Shown here in pieces: positions 48,367 through 55,978 of a DNA stretch of 64,000 nucleotides. The position numbers and the translations under genes are program-made. The stretch covers positions 558,001 through 622,000 of the forward strand of contig NZ_QOHI01000001.1 of assembly GCF_003319095.1 (NCBI RefSeq). The letters are read 5' to 3'. Position 1 is the stretch's first letter. Each line of letters begins with the position of its first letter. The stretch is from Blastococcus sp. TBT05-19. Lineage in GTDB: Bacteria > Actinomycetota > Actinomycetes > Mycobacteriales > Geodermatophilaceae. A model generated the notes under the pieces. It made no database searches, was not told where the DNA came from, and worked only from the letters and a program-made list of their open reading frames with translations.

Positions 48367-48809
48367 GCCGGCTCCTCCCCGGTCGAGGACGCGCGACCTG
48401 CGCGTCCGGTGACCAGGTCATCGGCAGCCCGCTCCTCCGACATGTCCATCGCGTGCTGCTGGGCCTCCCGGTGCCGTTCGGCCAGCCGCTCCAGCGCCTT
48501 GGTCCGCTGGGCGGCGGCGGTCCACTGCGCCCGCACGGCCTCGGCCTGCTCGGCCTGGGCGATCGCGAGCGACCGGGCCTCGGAGGCGTCGGTGGCCGCG
48601 GTGCGCAGCAGCACCATGGCGGCCACGAACGTGCCGGCCGGCAGCGACCGCGGCATGGGGGAGTCGCGGAGCGCCGCCTCGTACTCGGTGGCGCGCCGGT
48701 CGGCGTCGGCCGCCGCGTTCATGGCGGCGGCCGCGGCTGCCGCCGCGGCCCGCTCCTCGGTGCGCCGGAGCTCCAGGACCGGCTGCAGCCGGAACCTGCC
48801 CCGCTTCAC
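48354..48809 (-). CDS. fliJ: Flagellar export chaperone FliJ
   Basis: A 151-residue protein, almost entirely helical coiled coil with many Ala, Glu and Arg (FRLQPVLELRRTEERAAAAAAAAAMNAAADADRRATEYEAALR; later ERLAERHREAQQHAMDMSEERAADD). FliJ is the central stalk of the FliI ATPase ring. The N-terminal FRLQPVLELR is the typical start. Sequence conservation of FliJ is low, so the call also rests on its place directly after fliI. GTG start 31 nt after the fliI stop; it overlaps the next gene by 13 nt. Confidence 0.9.
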   Translation of the reverse strand: MKRGRFRLQPVLELRRTEERAAAAAAAAAMNAAADADRRATEYEAALRDSPMPRSLPAGTFVAAMVLLRTAATDASEARSLAIAQAEQAEAVRAQWTAAAQRTKALERLAERHREAQQHAMDMSEERAADDLVTGRAGRASSTGEEPAWTD

Positions 48810-48840
48810 GCTGCGCCCCCGCGCGTCTCCGCAGGAGTCG

Positions 48841-50151
48841 TCATGCGCTCCTCACGATCCGCTGCAGCCAGCCCCACGCCTCGTCGGCCGAGGTCGACTC
48901 ACCGAGCGGCTGCTGCAGGAACGCGTCGATCTGCGGGGCCAGCACCCGGGCGCGGTCGACCAGGGGGTCGCTGCCGGCCTGGTAGGCGCCGATCTCGATG
49001 AGCTCGCGCACGTCGCGCAGGGCCCCCATGAGACGGCGCACCTCGCGGGCGTCGGTCATCCGGGCGGGGGGCACGACCGCGCCGGCGACGCGGGAGATGG
49101 ACTCCAGCACGTCGATGGCCGGGAAGTGGCCGGTGGTGGCCAGCTTGCGGGTGAGCACGATGTGCCCGTCGAGGATGGAGCGGGCGGTGTCCGCGATCGG
49201 CTCGTTGTGGTCGTCGCCCTCGACCAGGACGGTGTACAGACCCGTGATCGAGCCGACCGCGCCGGTGCCCGCCTTCTCCAGCAGCTGCGGCATCATCGCG
49301 AAGACGCTCGGCGGGTAGCCGCGGGTGGCCGGCGGCTCGCCCGCGGACAGGCCCACCTCGCGCTGGGCCATGGCGGTGCGGGTGATCGAGTCCATGAGCA
49401 GCAGGACGTCGCGGCCCTCGTCGCGGAAGGCCTCGGCGATCCGGGTGGCCACGAAGGCGGCCTTGAGCCGCACCAGCGGCGGCTCGTCGGAGGTGGCGAC
49501 GACGACGACCGTGCGGGCCATCCCCTCGGCGCCGAGGTTCTCCTCGATGAACTCGCGGACCTCGCGGCCTCGCTCGCCGATCAGGCCGATGACGCGGACG
49601 TCGGCGTCGGTACCGCGGGTGATCTGGGCCATGAGGCTGGACTTGCCGACGCCGGACCCGGCGAAGATCCCCAGGCGCTGGCCCTTGCCGCAGGGCACGA
49701 GGGTGTCCAGGGCGCGGACGCCGAAGGTGAGCGGCTCCTCGACACGGGTGCGTGAGAGGGCGTGGGGGGTCTCGGTCTCCAGGTCCACCCAGGAGACCCG
49801 GCTGCCCAGCGGCGGACCGCCGTCGACCGGGCGGCCGAGACCGTCCAGGACGCGGCCGAGCAGGGCCTGGCCGACCGGCACCTGGAGCGGGCGGCCGGTG
49901 GCGCGCACGGGGGCGCCGGCGTGCACGCCCGAGAGGCCGCCCAGCGGCATGCAGGTGAGCCGGTCGCGGCCGACGGCGACGACCTCGGCCAGCAGCGGCC
50001 GGTCGGTGGGGTTGATCTCCACGAGGTCGCCCACGGCGGCGCTGACGCCGTCGACGCTGAGCGTGAGGCCCATCGCGCCGGTGACCGAGCCGGTGACCTG
50101 CGGACGGGCCGCGGCACGGGCGCGCTCCAGGATCGTGGGGGACACCGTCAC
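48841..50151 (-). CDS. fliI: Flagellum-specific ATPase FliI
   Basis: A 436-residue ATPase related to F1-beta. Walker A is AGSGVGKS (164-171) in LGIFAGSGVGKSSLMAQI; IGERGREVREFIEENLG, LLLMDSITRTAMAQREVGL (Walker B), EPPATRGYPPSVFAMMPQLLEKAG and the late DGHIVLTRKLATTGHFPAIDV are all typical. It energises unfolding and release of export substrates together with FliH and FliJ. The GTG start overlaps the fliH stop as GTGA. Complete and apparently functional. Confidence 0.97.
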   Translation of the reverse strand: MTVSPTILERARAAARPQVTGSVTGAMGLTLSVDGVSAAVGDLVEINPTDRPLLAEVVAVGRDRLTCMPLGGLSGVHAGAPVRATGRPLQVPVGQALLGRVLDGLGRPVDGGPPLGSRVSWVDLETETPHALSRTRVEEPLTFGVRALDTLVPCGKGQRLGIFAGSGVGKSSLMAQITRGTDADVRVIGLIGERGREVREFIEENLGAEGMARTVVVVATSDEPPLVRLKAAFVATRIAEAFRDEGRDVLLLMDSITRTAMAQREVGLSAGEPPATRGYPPSVFAMMPQLLEKAGTGAVGSITGLYTVLVEGDDHNEPIADTARSILDGHIVLTRKLATTGHFPAIDVLESISRVAGAVVPPARMTDAREVRRLMGALRDVRELIEIGAYQAGSDPLVDRARVLAPQIDAFLQQPLGESTSADEAWGWLQRIVRSA

Positions 50152-51080
50152 GAGCTGAGCACCGCCTGGACGCGGGCCAGAGCGGAGCTCAGCTGCGCGT
50201 CGATCCGGCGCGGACCGCTCTCCGCGACCGCGCCGGCCCGCTCGACCGACAGGTCGGGGACGACGCGGATGCTGTCGGGAAGCTCGGCGAGCGCGTCGGC
50301 GGGCAGCTCGGCGAGGTCGTCGGGGTGCAGCCGCACGACGGCGGGGGCGTCGGCCGGGCAGAGGGACAGCGCCCGCCGGACGGCGTCCATGACCGGGTCG
50401 GTCGCGAGGGCCAGCTCGCGACCGAGCAGCTCCTCGACCAGGGTGAGCACCGAGCCGATGATCGAGTCGCGGATGTCGTCGGCGACCGGGACGGCCGACT
50501 CCTCCAGCCCGCGGGCGGCCGCACCGAGCGCGGCGGTCGCGGACACCAGCCGGCGCTCCCAGCGGGCCTGCACCTCGGCGAGCCGCTCCTGGGCGGCCCG
50601 CTCGGCCTCTGCCACGACGGACTCGGCGGCTGTCAGACCCTCGGCGTGGCCGGCGGCGAAGCCCTCGGCGTGCGCGCGGGCGCGCAGTCGCTCCAGCTCC
50701 TCGGCGTAGACGTCCCCGAGCCGGAACGACGGCTTGCCGCCGGCGACCGGCTGGTCCTCCGCGCGGCGCACCGCGGTGCGCCGCTCCGCGGGGACCGCCT
50801 GCACCGCGACGGCACCGTCCGCGGCGCGGACGATCGACGACGAGCGGTGCGGTGCCGGTGAAGCCGGGGCGGCGGCGGGATCCGCGGCCGGCCAGACCTG
50901 GGTGCGCGGCGCCGCGGCGACGGGCAGGTCCTCGATGGCCGGCCGGGCGGCCGGCACGGCGACGGGTGCGGCCGGAGCGGCAGCCGCCGCCTGGGCCCGC
51001 TCGGCCATGACCTCGCGGTACGGCCGGGCCTGCGCGGCGGATCCGCCGCGCAGGACCGCGCCCTCACGCAACGAAGTCAT
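50148..51080 (-). CDS. fliH: FliI regulator FliH
   Basis: A 310-residue protein. The first 110 residues are Ala/Pro-rich and variable. Residues 118-190 form a coiled coil (DVYAEELERLRARAHAEGFAAGHAEGLTAAESVVAEAERAA) with the AxxxGxxxG-like GF-AGH-EG spacing of FliH/YscL proteins. The C-terminal 120 residues resemble the FliH/V-type E-subunit domain (VRLHPDDLAELPADALAELPDSIRVVPDLSVERAGAVAES). It holds the ATPase at the C-ring. It overlaps fliG by 17 nt and fliI by 4 nt. Confidence 0.93.
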   Translation of the reverse strand: MTSLREGAVLRGGSAAQARPYREVMAERAQAAAAAPAAPVAVPAARPAIEDLPVAAAPRTQVWPAADPAAAPASPAPHRSSSIVRAADGAVAVQAVPAERRTAVRRAEDQPVAGGKPSFRLGDVYAEELERLRARAHAEGFAAGHAEGLTAAESVVAEAERAAQERLAEVQARWERRLVSATAALGAAARGLEESAVPVADDIRDSIIGSVLTLVEELLGRELALATDPVMDAVRRALSLCPADAPAVVRLHPDDLAELPADALAELPDSIRVVPDLSVERAGAVAESGPRRIDAQLSSALARVQAVLSS

Positions 51081-52122
51081 CCTCGCCGCCGCGCGAGATG
51101 GTCAGGACACCCTGCTCCTCCAGCGTGCGGATGACGCCGACGACCTTGGCCTGCGCCTCCTCGACGGTGCGGGTGCGCACCGGGCCGAGCAGCTCGATCT
51201 CCTCGGCGAGGTTCTCGGCGGCACGCTCGGAGAGGTTGCGCTGCACCTTGTCGCGGACGTCGGGCCGGACACCCTTGAGGGCGGTGGCCAGGTCGTTGGC
51301 CTCGACCTCGCGCAGCACCAGCTGCAGGGAGCGGTCGTCGATCGTGACGATGTCCTCGAAGACGAACATCTGCGCGCGGACGGCCTCGGCCAGCTCCGGG
51401 TCGCTGTTGTCCAGCCACTCGAGGATGGAGCGCTCGGTGGGCCGCGGCGAGCGGTTGATGATCTCGACGAGGGTCTCGACGCCACCGACGGTGGTCATGT
51501 CCTGGTGCGCCAGGATCGAGCCCATCCGGCGGCCGAGCTCCTCCTCCACCAGGCGGACCATCTCCGGGGAGGTGCGGTCCATGGTGGCGATGCGGTGGGC
51601 GACCTCGGCCTGCTGCTCGGGCACGAAGCCCGAGAGCACCTCGGCCGACTGCGCGGCGGTCAGGTGGGCCAGCACCAGCGCGATGACCTGCGGGTGCTCG
51701 TCCTTGAGGAAGGTGACCAGCTGGCGGACGTCGGCGTTGCGCAGCGAGGCGAACGGCACCTCGGTGTAGACGACGTTGAGCCGGGAGAGGATGCCCTCGG
51801 CCTTGTCCTGCCCGAGGCCGGCCGCGAGGATCTCGCGGGCGAACTCGACACCGCCGCGGCCGACGAACTGCTGGGCGGTCATCAGGCCGTGGAACTCGCG
51901 CATGACGCCGTCGACGTCGTCGAGGTCCACCGAGCCGAGCTTCATCAGCTCGCGGGTGAGCGCCTCGACCTCGCGCGGGCGCAGCTGGGCCAGCAGGACG
52001 CCGGCCTCCTCCTTGCTCATCTGGGCGAGGAAGACGGCGGCCTTGCGCAGGCCGGGCAGCTCGGGCTTGGCCGGGACCGCGACGGCGGCGGGCGCGGCGG
52101 TGGGGATGCTCGCGAGGGTCAT
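51064..52122 (-). CDS. fliG: Flagellar motor switch protein FliG
   Basis: A 352-residue protein of standard length. The N-domain (ELPGLRKAAVFLAQMSKEEAGVLLAQLRPREVEALTRELMKLG) binds FliF, the middle domain has FLKDEHPQVIALVLAHL (EHPQ motif), and the C-domain carries the torque helix with charged residues (IVTIDDRSLQLVLREVEANDLATALKGVRPDVRDKVQRNLSERAAENLAEEIELLG). It interacts with MotA. The ATG overlaps the fliF stop as ATGA; its end overlaps fliH. Confidence 0.97.
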   Translation of the reverse strand: MTLASIPTAAPAAVAVPAKPELPGLRKAAVFLAQMSKEEAGVLLAQLRPREVEALTRELMKLGSVDLDDVDGVMREFHGLMTAQQFVGRGGVEFAREILAAGLGQDKAEGILSRLNVVYTEVPFASLRNADVRQLVTFLKDEHPQVIALVLAHLTAAQSAEVLSGFVPEQQAEVAHRIATMDRTSPEMVRLVEEELGRRMGSILAHQDMTTVGGVETLVEIINRSPRPTERSILEWLDNSDPELAEAVRAQMFVFEDIVTIDDRSLQLVLREVEANDLATALKGVRPDVRDKVQRNLSERAAENLAEEIELLGPVRTRTVEEAQAKVVGVIRTLEEQGVLTISRGGEDDFVA

Positions 52123-53711
52123 GACTTGCTCTCGCTCAGCCAGCCGCGCAGCATCGCCGCGACCTCGTCCGGACGCTCGCTGACCATCGACGAGATCTCC
52201 CCTCGCACCTTGGCGCGCTCGGCGGCTTCCAGCTCCAGCTGGGCGTCGGTGGGCTCGGGCTCGTCGCGGATGCTGGACACCCGGAGGCGGTCCAGCTCGG
52301 CGAGCATGTCGTCGTCGAGCTCGAGCGGCTCGTAGTCCTCCTCGACGTCCCGGTTGCGGCGCGAGCGCAGCCACACGACCAGGACGACGAGGGCGATGCC
52401 GGCCGCGATCCCACCGGTGCGGATCATCGACCACATCTGCTCGCTGGCCTCGGCCTCCCGCGCGGCCTCCATCGCCTCGGCGGCGTTGGTGGCGGCGGTG
52501 TCGTCGAAGGGCATCGAGGCGACCGTGATGTCGTCGCCGCGGGCCGGGTCCAGGCCGACGGCGGTGGTCATCAGGTTGGTCATCTGCTGCTGGTTCAGGT
52601 TGCCGGCGACGGCATCGTTCATCACGACGGACACGGTCAGCCGGTTGAGGGCACCCGGGGCGCCCTCGGTGACCTCGACGGTCTCCCCGACGGCGTTGTT
52701 CGCCGTCGTGGACTCCTTCTCGTAGGTCGAGTTCCCGCCGCCGGCGTTGGCCCCCGCGTCGGGCATGTTCTCCGGCCCGAGGATGCCGCCCACGGGGGCA
52801 CCGGTGCCGGTGTAGCGCTCGGTGTCGGTCTGCTCCGACACCGGCGGGACGGCCTCGTCGTAGTTGTAGGTCTTCGAGGTGGTGTTGCGCTTGGAGAGGT
52901 CGACGTCGGCGCGCACCGAGACGACGCTGTTGCCCGGGCCGACGACCGAGTCGAGGATCTTCTGCGCGCTGGCGGCGAGGCGGTTCTCGTACTCCTGCTC
53001 CACCTGGGAGCGCGCGTCGCCGGCGGCGGCGGTGATGCCGGCGCCGGGGGAGGAGAGCACCTGGCCGGTCGAGTCGGCGACGGTGACCTGCTCGGGGGTC
53101 ATGTCCTGGACGCTGGAGGAGACCAGGTTGGTGACCGCCTGGATCTGCTCGCCGCTGAGCTGCGTCCCGGGGGAGAGGTCGAGCAGCACCGAGGCGGTGG
53201 GCTGGGCCTTGTCCCGGACGAAGACCTCGTCCTCGGGCAGCGCGACCTTGACGATCGCGGAGTTCACGCCGGCCAGGGCCTCGAGGGTCTTGGAGAGCTC
53301 GCCCTCCAGCGCCCGCTGGTAGGTGACCTGCTGCTGGAACTCGCTGGTGGTGATGCCCTGCTCGTCGAGCAGCGCGTACCCGGTGTCCTGGCCGGCCGGC
53401 AGGCCCTTGCCGCTCATCGACAGGCGCAGGTCGTAGACCGCGTCCTTGGCGACCATGATCGTGCCGCCGCCGTCGGCGAGCTCGTAGGCGACGCCCTGGG
53501 CGTTGAGCTCCTCCACGATGGCGGAGGCGTCGCTCGCGGCGAGGTTGGAGAACAGCGGGGCCTGGGTGGGGGCGGTGATCCAGCTGTAGAAGAAGAACCC
53601 GCCGAGCGTCAGCCCGACGAGCAGCAGGCCGATGACGACCTTCTGCCCCAGGCTGACGGTGGCGAACGTGGAGCGGGCACGCTCCAGCGTCCCGGCGAGT
53701 GCCGACTTCAT
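52119..53711 (-). CDS. fliF: Flagellar MS-ring protein FliF
   Basis: A 530-residue protein with an N-terminal membrane helix (VVIGLLLVGLTLGGFFFYSWI), two ring-building domains (YSLL-like TGYALLDEQGITTSEFQQQVTYQRALEGELSKTLEALAGVNSAIVKVALPEDE), a beta-collar region, a second membrane helix at about 435-455 and a C-terminal FliG-binding tail (SSMVSERPDEVAAMLRGWLSE). It is the first-assembled base of the motor. TGATG overlap with fliE and ATGA overlap with fliG. The length is normal. Confidence 0.97.
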   Translation of the reverse strand: MKSALAGTLERARSTFATVSLGQKVVIGLLLVGLTLGGFFFYSWITAPTQAPLFSNLAASDASAIVEELNAQGVAYELADGGGTIMVAKDAVYDLRLSMSGKGLPAGQDTGYALLDEQGITTSEFQQQVTYQRALEGELSKTLEALAGVNSAIVKVALPEDEVFVRDKAQPTASVLLDLSPGTQLSGEQIQAVTNLVSSSVQDMTPEQVTVADSTGQVLSSPGAGITAAAGDARSQVEQEYENRLAASAQKILDSVVGPGNSVVSVRADVDLSKRNTTSKTYNYDEAVPPVSEQTDTERYTGTGAPVGGILGPENMPDAGANAGGGNSTYEKESTTANNAVGETVEVTEGAPGALNRLTVSVVMNDAVAGNLNQQQMTNLMTTAVGLDPARGDDITVASMPFDDTAATNAAEAMEAAREAEASEQMWSMIRTGGIAAGIALVVLVVWLRSRRNRDVEEDYEPLELDDDMLAELDRLRVSSIRDEPEPTDAQLELEAAERAKVRGEISSMVSERPDEVAAMLRGWLSESKS

Positions 53712-54025
53712 CAGATCTGCATCCTCATGATCTCGTTGAAGGCCGCCACGGCCTGGTTCTTGATGGTCACGACCATCTCGGTCGCCACGCCGGACTCAGC
53801 GCTGGCGATCATGTAGTCGTGCACGTCCTTGAGGTCGCCGGTGGCGGCCTGGACGGCCAGGTCGGAGGTGACCGACTGCTTGGCCTGCAGGGCGTCGAAG
53901 GTGGAGGCCAGGACGGCGGCGAAGCCGTCGGTCGCCTCGGTGGCGGTGGTGCCGCGGGTGCTGCCGGCGACGCCGGTGACGGCGCCGACACCCACCGGCG
54001 GGATACCGCCGATCGGGAAGGTCAT
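53711..54025 (-). CDS. fliE: Hook-basal body complex protein FliE
   Basis: A 104-residue protein with the FliE C-terminal signature (QAKQSVTSDLAVQAATGDLKDVHDYMIASAESGVATEMVVTIKNQAVAAFNEIMRMQI). It is the junction between the MS ring and the rod. The N-terminal 40 residues are Gly/Thr-rich and variable. TGATG overlaps at both ends (flgC, fliF) show tight coupling. Length normal for the family. Confidence 0.96.
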   Translation of the reverse strand: MTFPIGGIPPVGVGAVTGVAGSTRGTTATEATDGFAAVLASTFDALQAKQSVTSDLAVQAATGDLKDVHDYMIASAESGVATEMVVTIKNQAVAAFNEIMRMQI

Positions 54026-54429
54026 CAGCGCTTGCCGAGCTGGAGCGCGGCCTGGTAGGCGCTGGTGGCCCGCTCGACGACGGCGAGGTTGGCCTGGTAG
54101 CCGCGCTGCGCCATCATCATGTGGGACATCTGGTCGCCCAGGTCGATGTCGGGGTACTTCACGTAGCCCTCGGCGTCGGCGAGCGGGTGCTCGGGCTCGT
54201 AGACCATCCGGCCCTCGGGGTTGCCGAACTCCGCCCGCGCGACGCGCACGCCGCCCTCGCCGGACCCGTAGTCGACCGCCTGGGCGACGACGAGCCGCTC
54301 CTGGAAGGCGTCCTCGTCGGTCCGGGTGACGGTGTTGATGTTCGCGATGTTGTCGGCCGTGGCGTCGAGCCACTTCCGGTGCGTCATCAGGCCCGACTGC
54401 GAGATGCTCAGTGCCTGGAACATGCTCAT
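54025..54429 (-). CDS. flgC: Flagellar basal-body rod protein FlgC
   Basis: A 134-residue rod protein. The N-terminal MFQALSISQSGLMTHRKWLDATADNIANINT and C-terminal GDQMSHMMMAQRGYQANLAVVERATSAYQAALQLGK are the paired coiled-coil ends of axial proteins. It forms the proximal rod with FlgB. The ATG at 54429 (or 54423, Met3) lies 1 nt after the flgB stop. Nothing unusual. Confidence 0.96.
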   Translation of the reverse strand: MSMFQALSISQSGLMTHRKWLDATADNIANINTVTRTDEDAFQERLVVAQAVDYGSGEGGVRVARAEFGNPEGRMVYEPEHPLADAEGYVKYPDIDLGDQMSHMMMAQRGYQANLAVVERATSAYQAALQLGKR

Positions 54430-54430
54430 G

Positions 54431-54778
54431 TCAGCTCGTCCTCATCGCCGTGCGCATCGAGTTGTACTTCCCGTCGAGCGCGTTGAGTGCCAACTGGTAG
54501 CGGAGCCCGGTCTCGGTCGCGATGACGGTCTCGGCGTCGAGGTTGACGTTGTTGCCGTTGGTGTTGGTCGGCTCCAGCGAGCGGACGGTCGAACCGCCCG
54601 ACACCGTCGGGAGCTGACCGCTGCTGACGGCCCCGCGCAACGACGTCTCGAAGTCGGTCCGCCCCGCCAGGAAGCCCGGGGTGTTGACGTTCGCGATGTT
54701 GTCGGCGGTCACCCGCTGCCGCTGGGCGAGCCCGGCCAGTGCCGCCTTCAGCACCGTCGACGTGGCGTCGGCGATCAT
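54431..54778 (-). CDS. flgB: Flagellar basal-body rod protein FlgB
   Basis: A 115-residue rod protein: DATSTVLKAALAGLAQRQRVTADNIANVNTPGF at the N-terminus, ETGLRYQLALNALDGKYNSMRTAMR at the C-terminus. A longer in-frame start at 54943 exists, but the FliA-type promoter at 54901-54928 lies inside that extension, so the ATG at 54778 is correct; it also matches the usual FlgB N-terminus. It heads the twelve-gene flgB-flgE operon, after a leader of about 115 nt. Confidence 0.95.
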   Translation of the reverse strand: MIADATSTVLKAALAGLAQRQRVTADNIANVNTPGFLAGRTDFETSLRGAVSSGQLPTVSGGSTVRSLEPTNTNGNNVNLDAETVIATETGLRYQLALNALDGKYNSMRTAMRTS

Positions 54779-54836
54779 CGAGCGGCGGACCGGCAGTTGG
54801 AGAAGGACACGATCGACCTCCGGGGTAGGCGGAAGA

Positions 54837-54854
54837 GCACTCGCGAGCGAGTGC
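54837..54854 (-). promoter_or_regulatory. Hairpin in flgB leader RNA
   Basis: GCACTCGC and GCGAGTGC form a perfect 8-bp inverted repeat around GA, about 40 nt after the predicted transcription start and 58 nt before flgB. It may control RNA stability or translation. Confidence 0.4.
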
Positions 54855-54900
54855 GGGGCCGCCGATCCGTGGCGAAGGTGTTGCTCTCCGTGCAAGTCCT

Positions 54901-54928
54901 TCATCGGCACGGCCGCAGAGCGGGTTGA
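54901..54928 (-). promoter_or_regulatory. FliA-type promoter of flgB operon
   Basis: TCAA (54925-54928, minus strand), exactly 16 nt, then GCCGATGA (54901-54908). Confidence 0.7.
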
Positions 54929-54936
54929 CCGCCGGT

Positions 54937-54954
54937 CCGTCACCCGGGTGACGG
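54937..54954. promoter_or_regulatory. 18-bp perfect palindrome upstream of flgB promoter
   Basis: CCGTCACCCGGGTGACGG is a perfect palindrome starting 8 nt upstream of the -35 element. A related GTCA-N5-TGAC lies at the same place before fliC, so it may be an activator site. Confidence 0.45.
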
Positions 54955-55075
54955 GAGGGGTCCGGTGGGTTCGCCGGTGCGTGATCGCACGGATGTGACT
55001 GGTGCGGCGCGGCGGGCTGCCCGGTGCGGACGGGGCGGCTGCGCCCGGCGGCCGGCGTCCGGTCCCGGGAACGAC

Positions 55076-55114
55076 GGCGCCCCCGCCCTCCCGGAGGGGA
55101 GGAGCGGGGGCGCC
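55076..55114 (-). terminator. Strong hairpin terminator of fliD-fliS-fliT unit
   Basis: GGCGCCCCCGC (55076-55086) and GCGGGGGCGCC (55104-55114) form a perfect 11-bp stem, 17 nt past the stop of the fliT-like gene. Confidence 0.75.
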
Positions 55115-55131
55115 GGGGTCGATCGGGGAGG

Positions 55132-55551
55132 TCAGAGACCGCGGTCGACGAAGGAGGCGACGGGGCGGCTGGGCGTGTAGGACATGCGGGCGGCGACGTC
55201 GCGCTGGCGCTGCGACTGCAGGATCCGCTCGACCAGCTCCTCGCCGACGGCGAGCTGGTGCTGCAGCAGGCGGGCGGCACGCTCGCGGAGGTCGGCGGGG
55301 ATGGGGCCGAGGTCGGTGGGCGGGACCCAGTCGGCGGTGCGGCGGCCCCAGGCGGCGATCTCCTCGCCGCGGCCGCGGGCGAGGGCTGCCCGCGCGGAGA
55401 CCACGTCGCCCTCGAGCTCGTCGAGGGTCTGCTGCCAGCTCGCCAGCGACCGCCGGCGGTCGTGCCCGTCGCCGGACGTGCCGCTCCCCGCGTGGGGGTT
55501 GGGACCGAAGCCCGCGGTGGTCGATCCGGCCACCGGCCGGATGCCGGTCAC
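55132..55551 (-). CDS. FliT-like protein after fliS
   Basis: A 139-residue soluble protein. After a Gly/Ser-rich start, residues 30-120 are helical (SWQQTLDELEGDVVSARAALARGRGEEIAAW; PADLRERAARLLQHQLAVGEELVERILQSQRQRDVAARM) with the motif DWVPPTDLGPIP between the helices. The C-terminus is VASFVDRGL. GTG start overlaps the fliS stop as GTGA. In many bacteria the order is fliD-fliS-fliT, where FliT is the small helical chaperone of the cap protein FliD; size, helicity and place fit, but I cannot show sequence homology. Confidence 0.65.
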   Translation of the reverse strand: MTGIRPVAGSTTAGFGPNPHAGSGTSGDGHDRRRSLASWQQTLDELEGDVVSARAALARGRGEEIAAWGRRTADWVPPTDLGPIPADLRERAARLLQHQLAVGEELVERILQSQRQRDVAARMSYTPSRPVASFVDRGL

Positions 55552-55934
55552 GAGACCGCGCCGGCCAGCGAAGCCGCCGCCTGCCGCCACGCGTCGCGCA
55601 GCGGCTCCACGACCTGGCGGCAGGAGGCGATGCGGTTGGTGTCGAGCTTGATGTTGGCCTGCTGCAGCTCGCTGATCAGCCAGTTGTAGAGAGCGGCCAG
55701 CCGCGGTCCGCCGTCCCAGACGTCGACCCGCAGGCTGGACAGCAGCTCGTAGACGATCGCCTGGGCGTGCTGCAGCTGCTCGCTCGCCTCCTGGCGGTCG
55801 TCGGCGGCGACCGCACGCTGCGCTCGCTCGAGGTCGAGCGCGAGCCGGTCGTACAGCATGACCAGCACCTGCTGCGGCGATGCGGTCGCGACCGAGTCGC
55901 CGAGGTAGCGGGCGCGGAGGGAGGCGGCACTCAT
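55548..55934 (-). CDS. fliS: Flagellin chaperone FliS
   Basis: A 128-residue helical protein with RARYLGDSVATASPQQVLVMLYDRLALDLERAQRAV, the typical FliS start (Y..D.V.TASPQ.L..MLYD), and DGGPRLAALYNWLISELQQANIKLD. It keeps flagellin unfolded before export. AGGAG precedes the ATG at 55934. It follows fliD by 44 nt. Complete. Confidence 0.95.
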   Translation of the reverse strand: MSAASLRARYLGDSVATASPQQVLVMLYDRLALDLERAQRAVAADDRQEASEQLQHAQAIVYELLSSLRVDVWDGGPRLAALYNWLISELQQANIKLDTNRIASCRQVVEPLRDAWRQAAASLAGAVS

Positions 55935-55978
55935 CGTGGGATCTCCTGGAACGAGGGGGGCGGTGCGAGGGGAAGGGG

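Larger units (their letters stand above)
54779..55131 (-). other. Promoter/leader region of flgB operon, no gene
   Basis: The 353 nt between flgB and the fliT-like gene contain no convincing gene. From high to low coordinates they hold the terminator of the fliD-S-T unit (55076-55114), a palindrome (54937-54954), a FliA-type promoter (54901-54928) and a leader hairpin, GCACTCGC-GA-GCGAGTGC, at 54837-54854. Confidence 0.6.

Noticed and set aside
54779-54943. Longer FlgB N-terminus starting at 54943
   Set aside because: The extension covers the FliA-type promoter and does not resemble FlgB.
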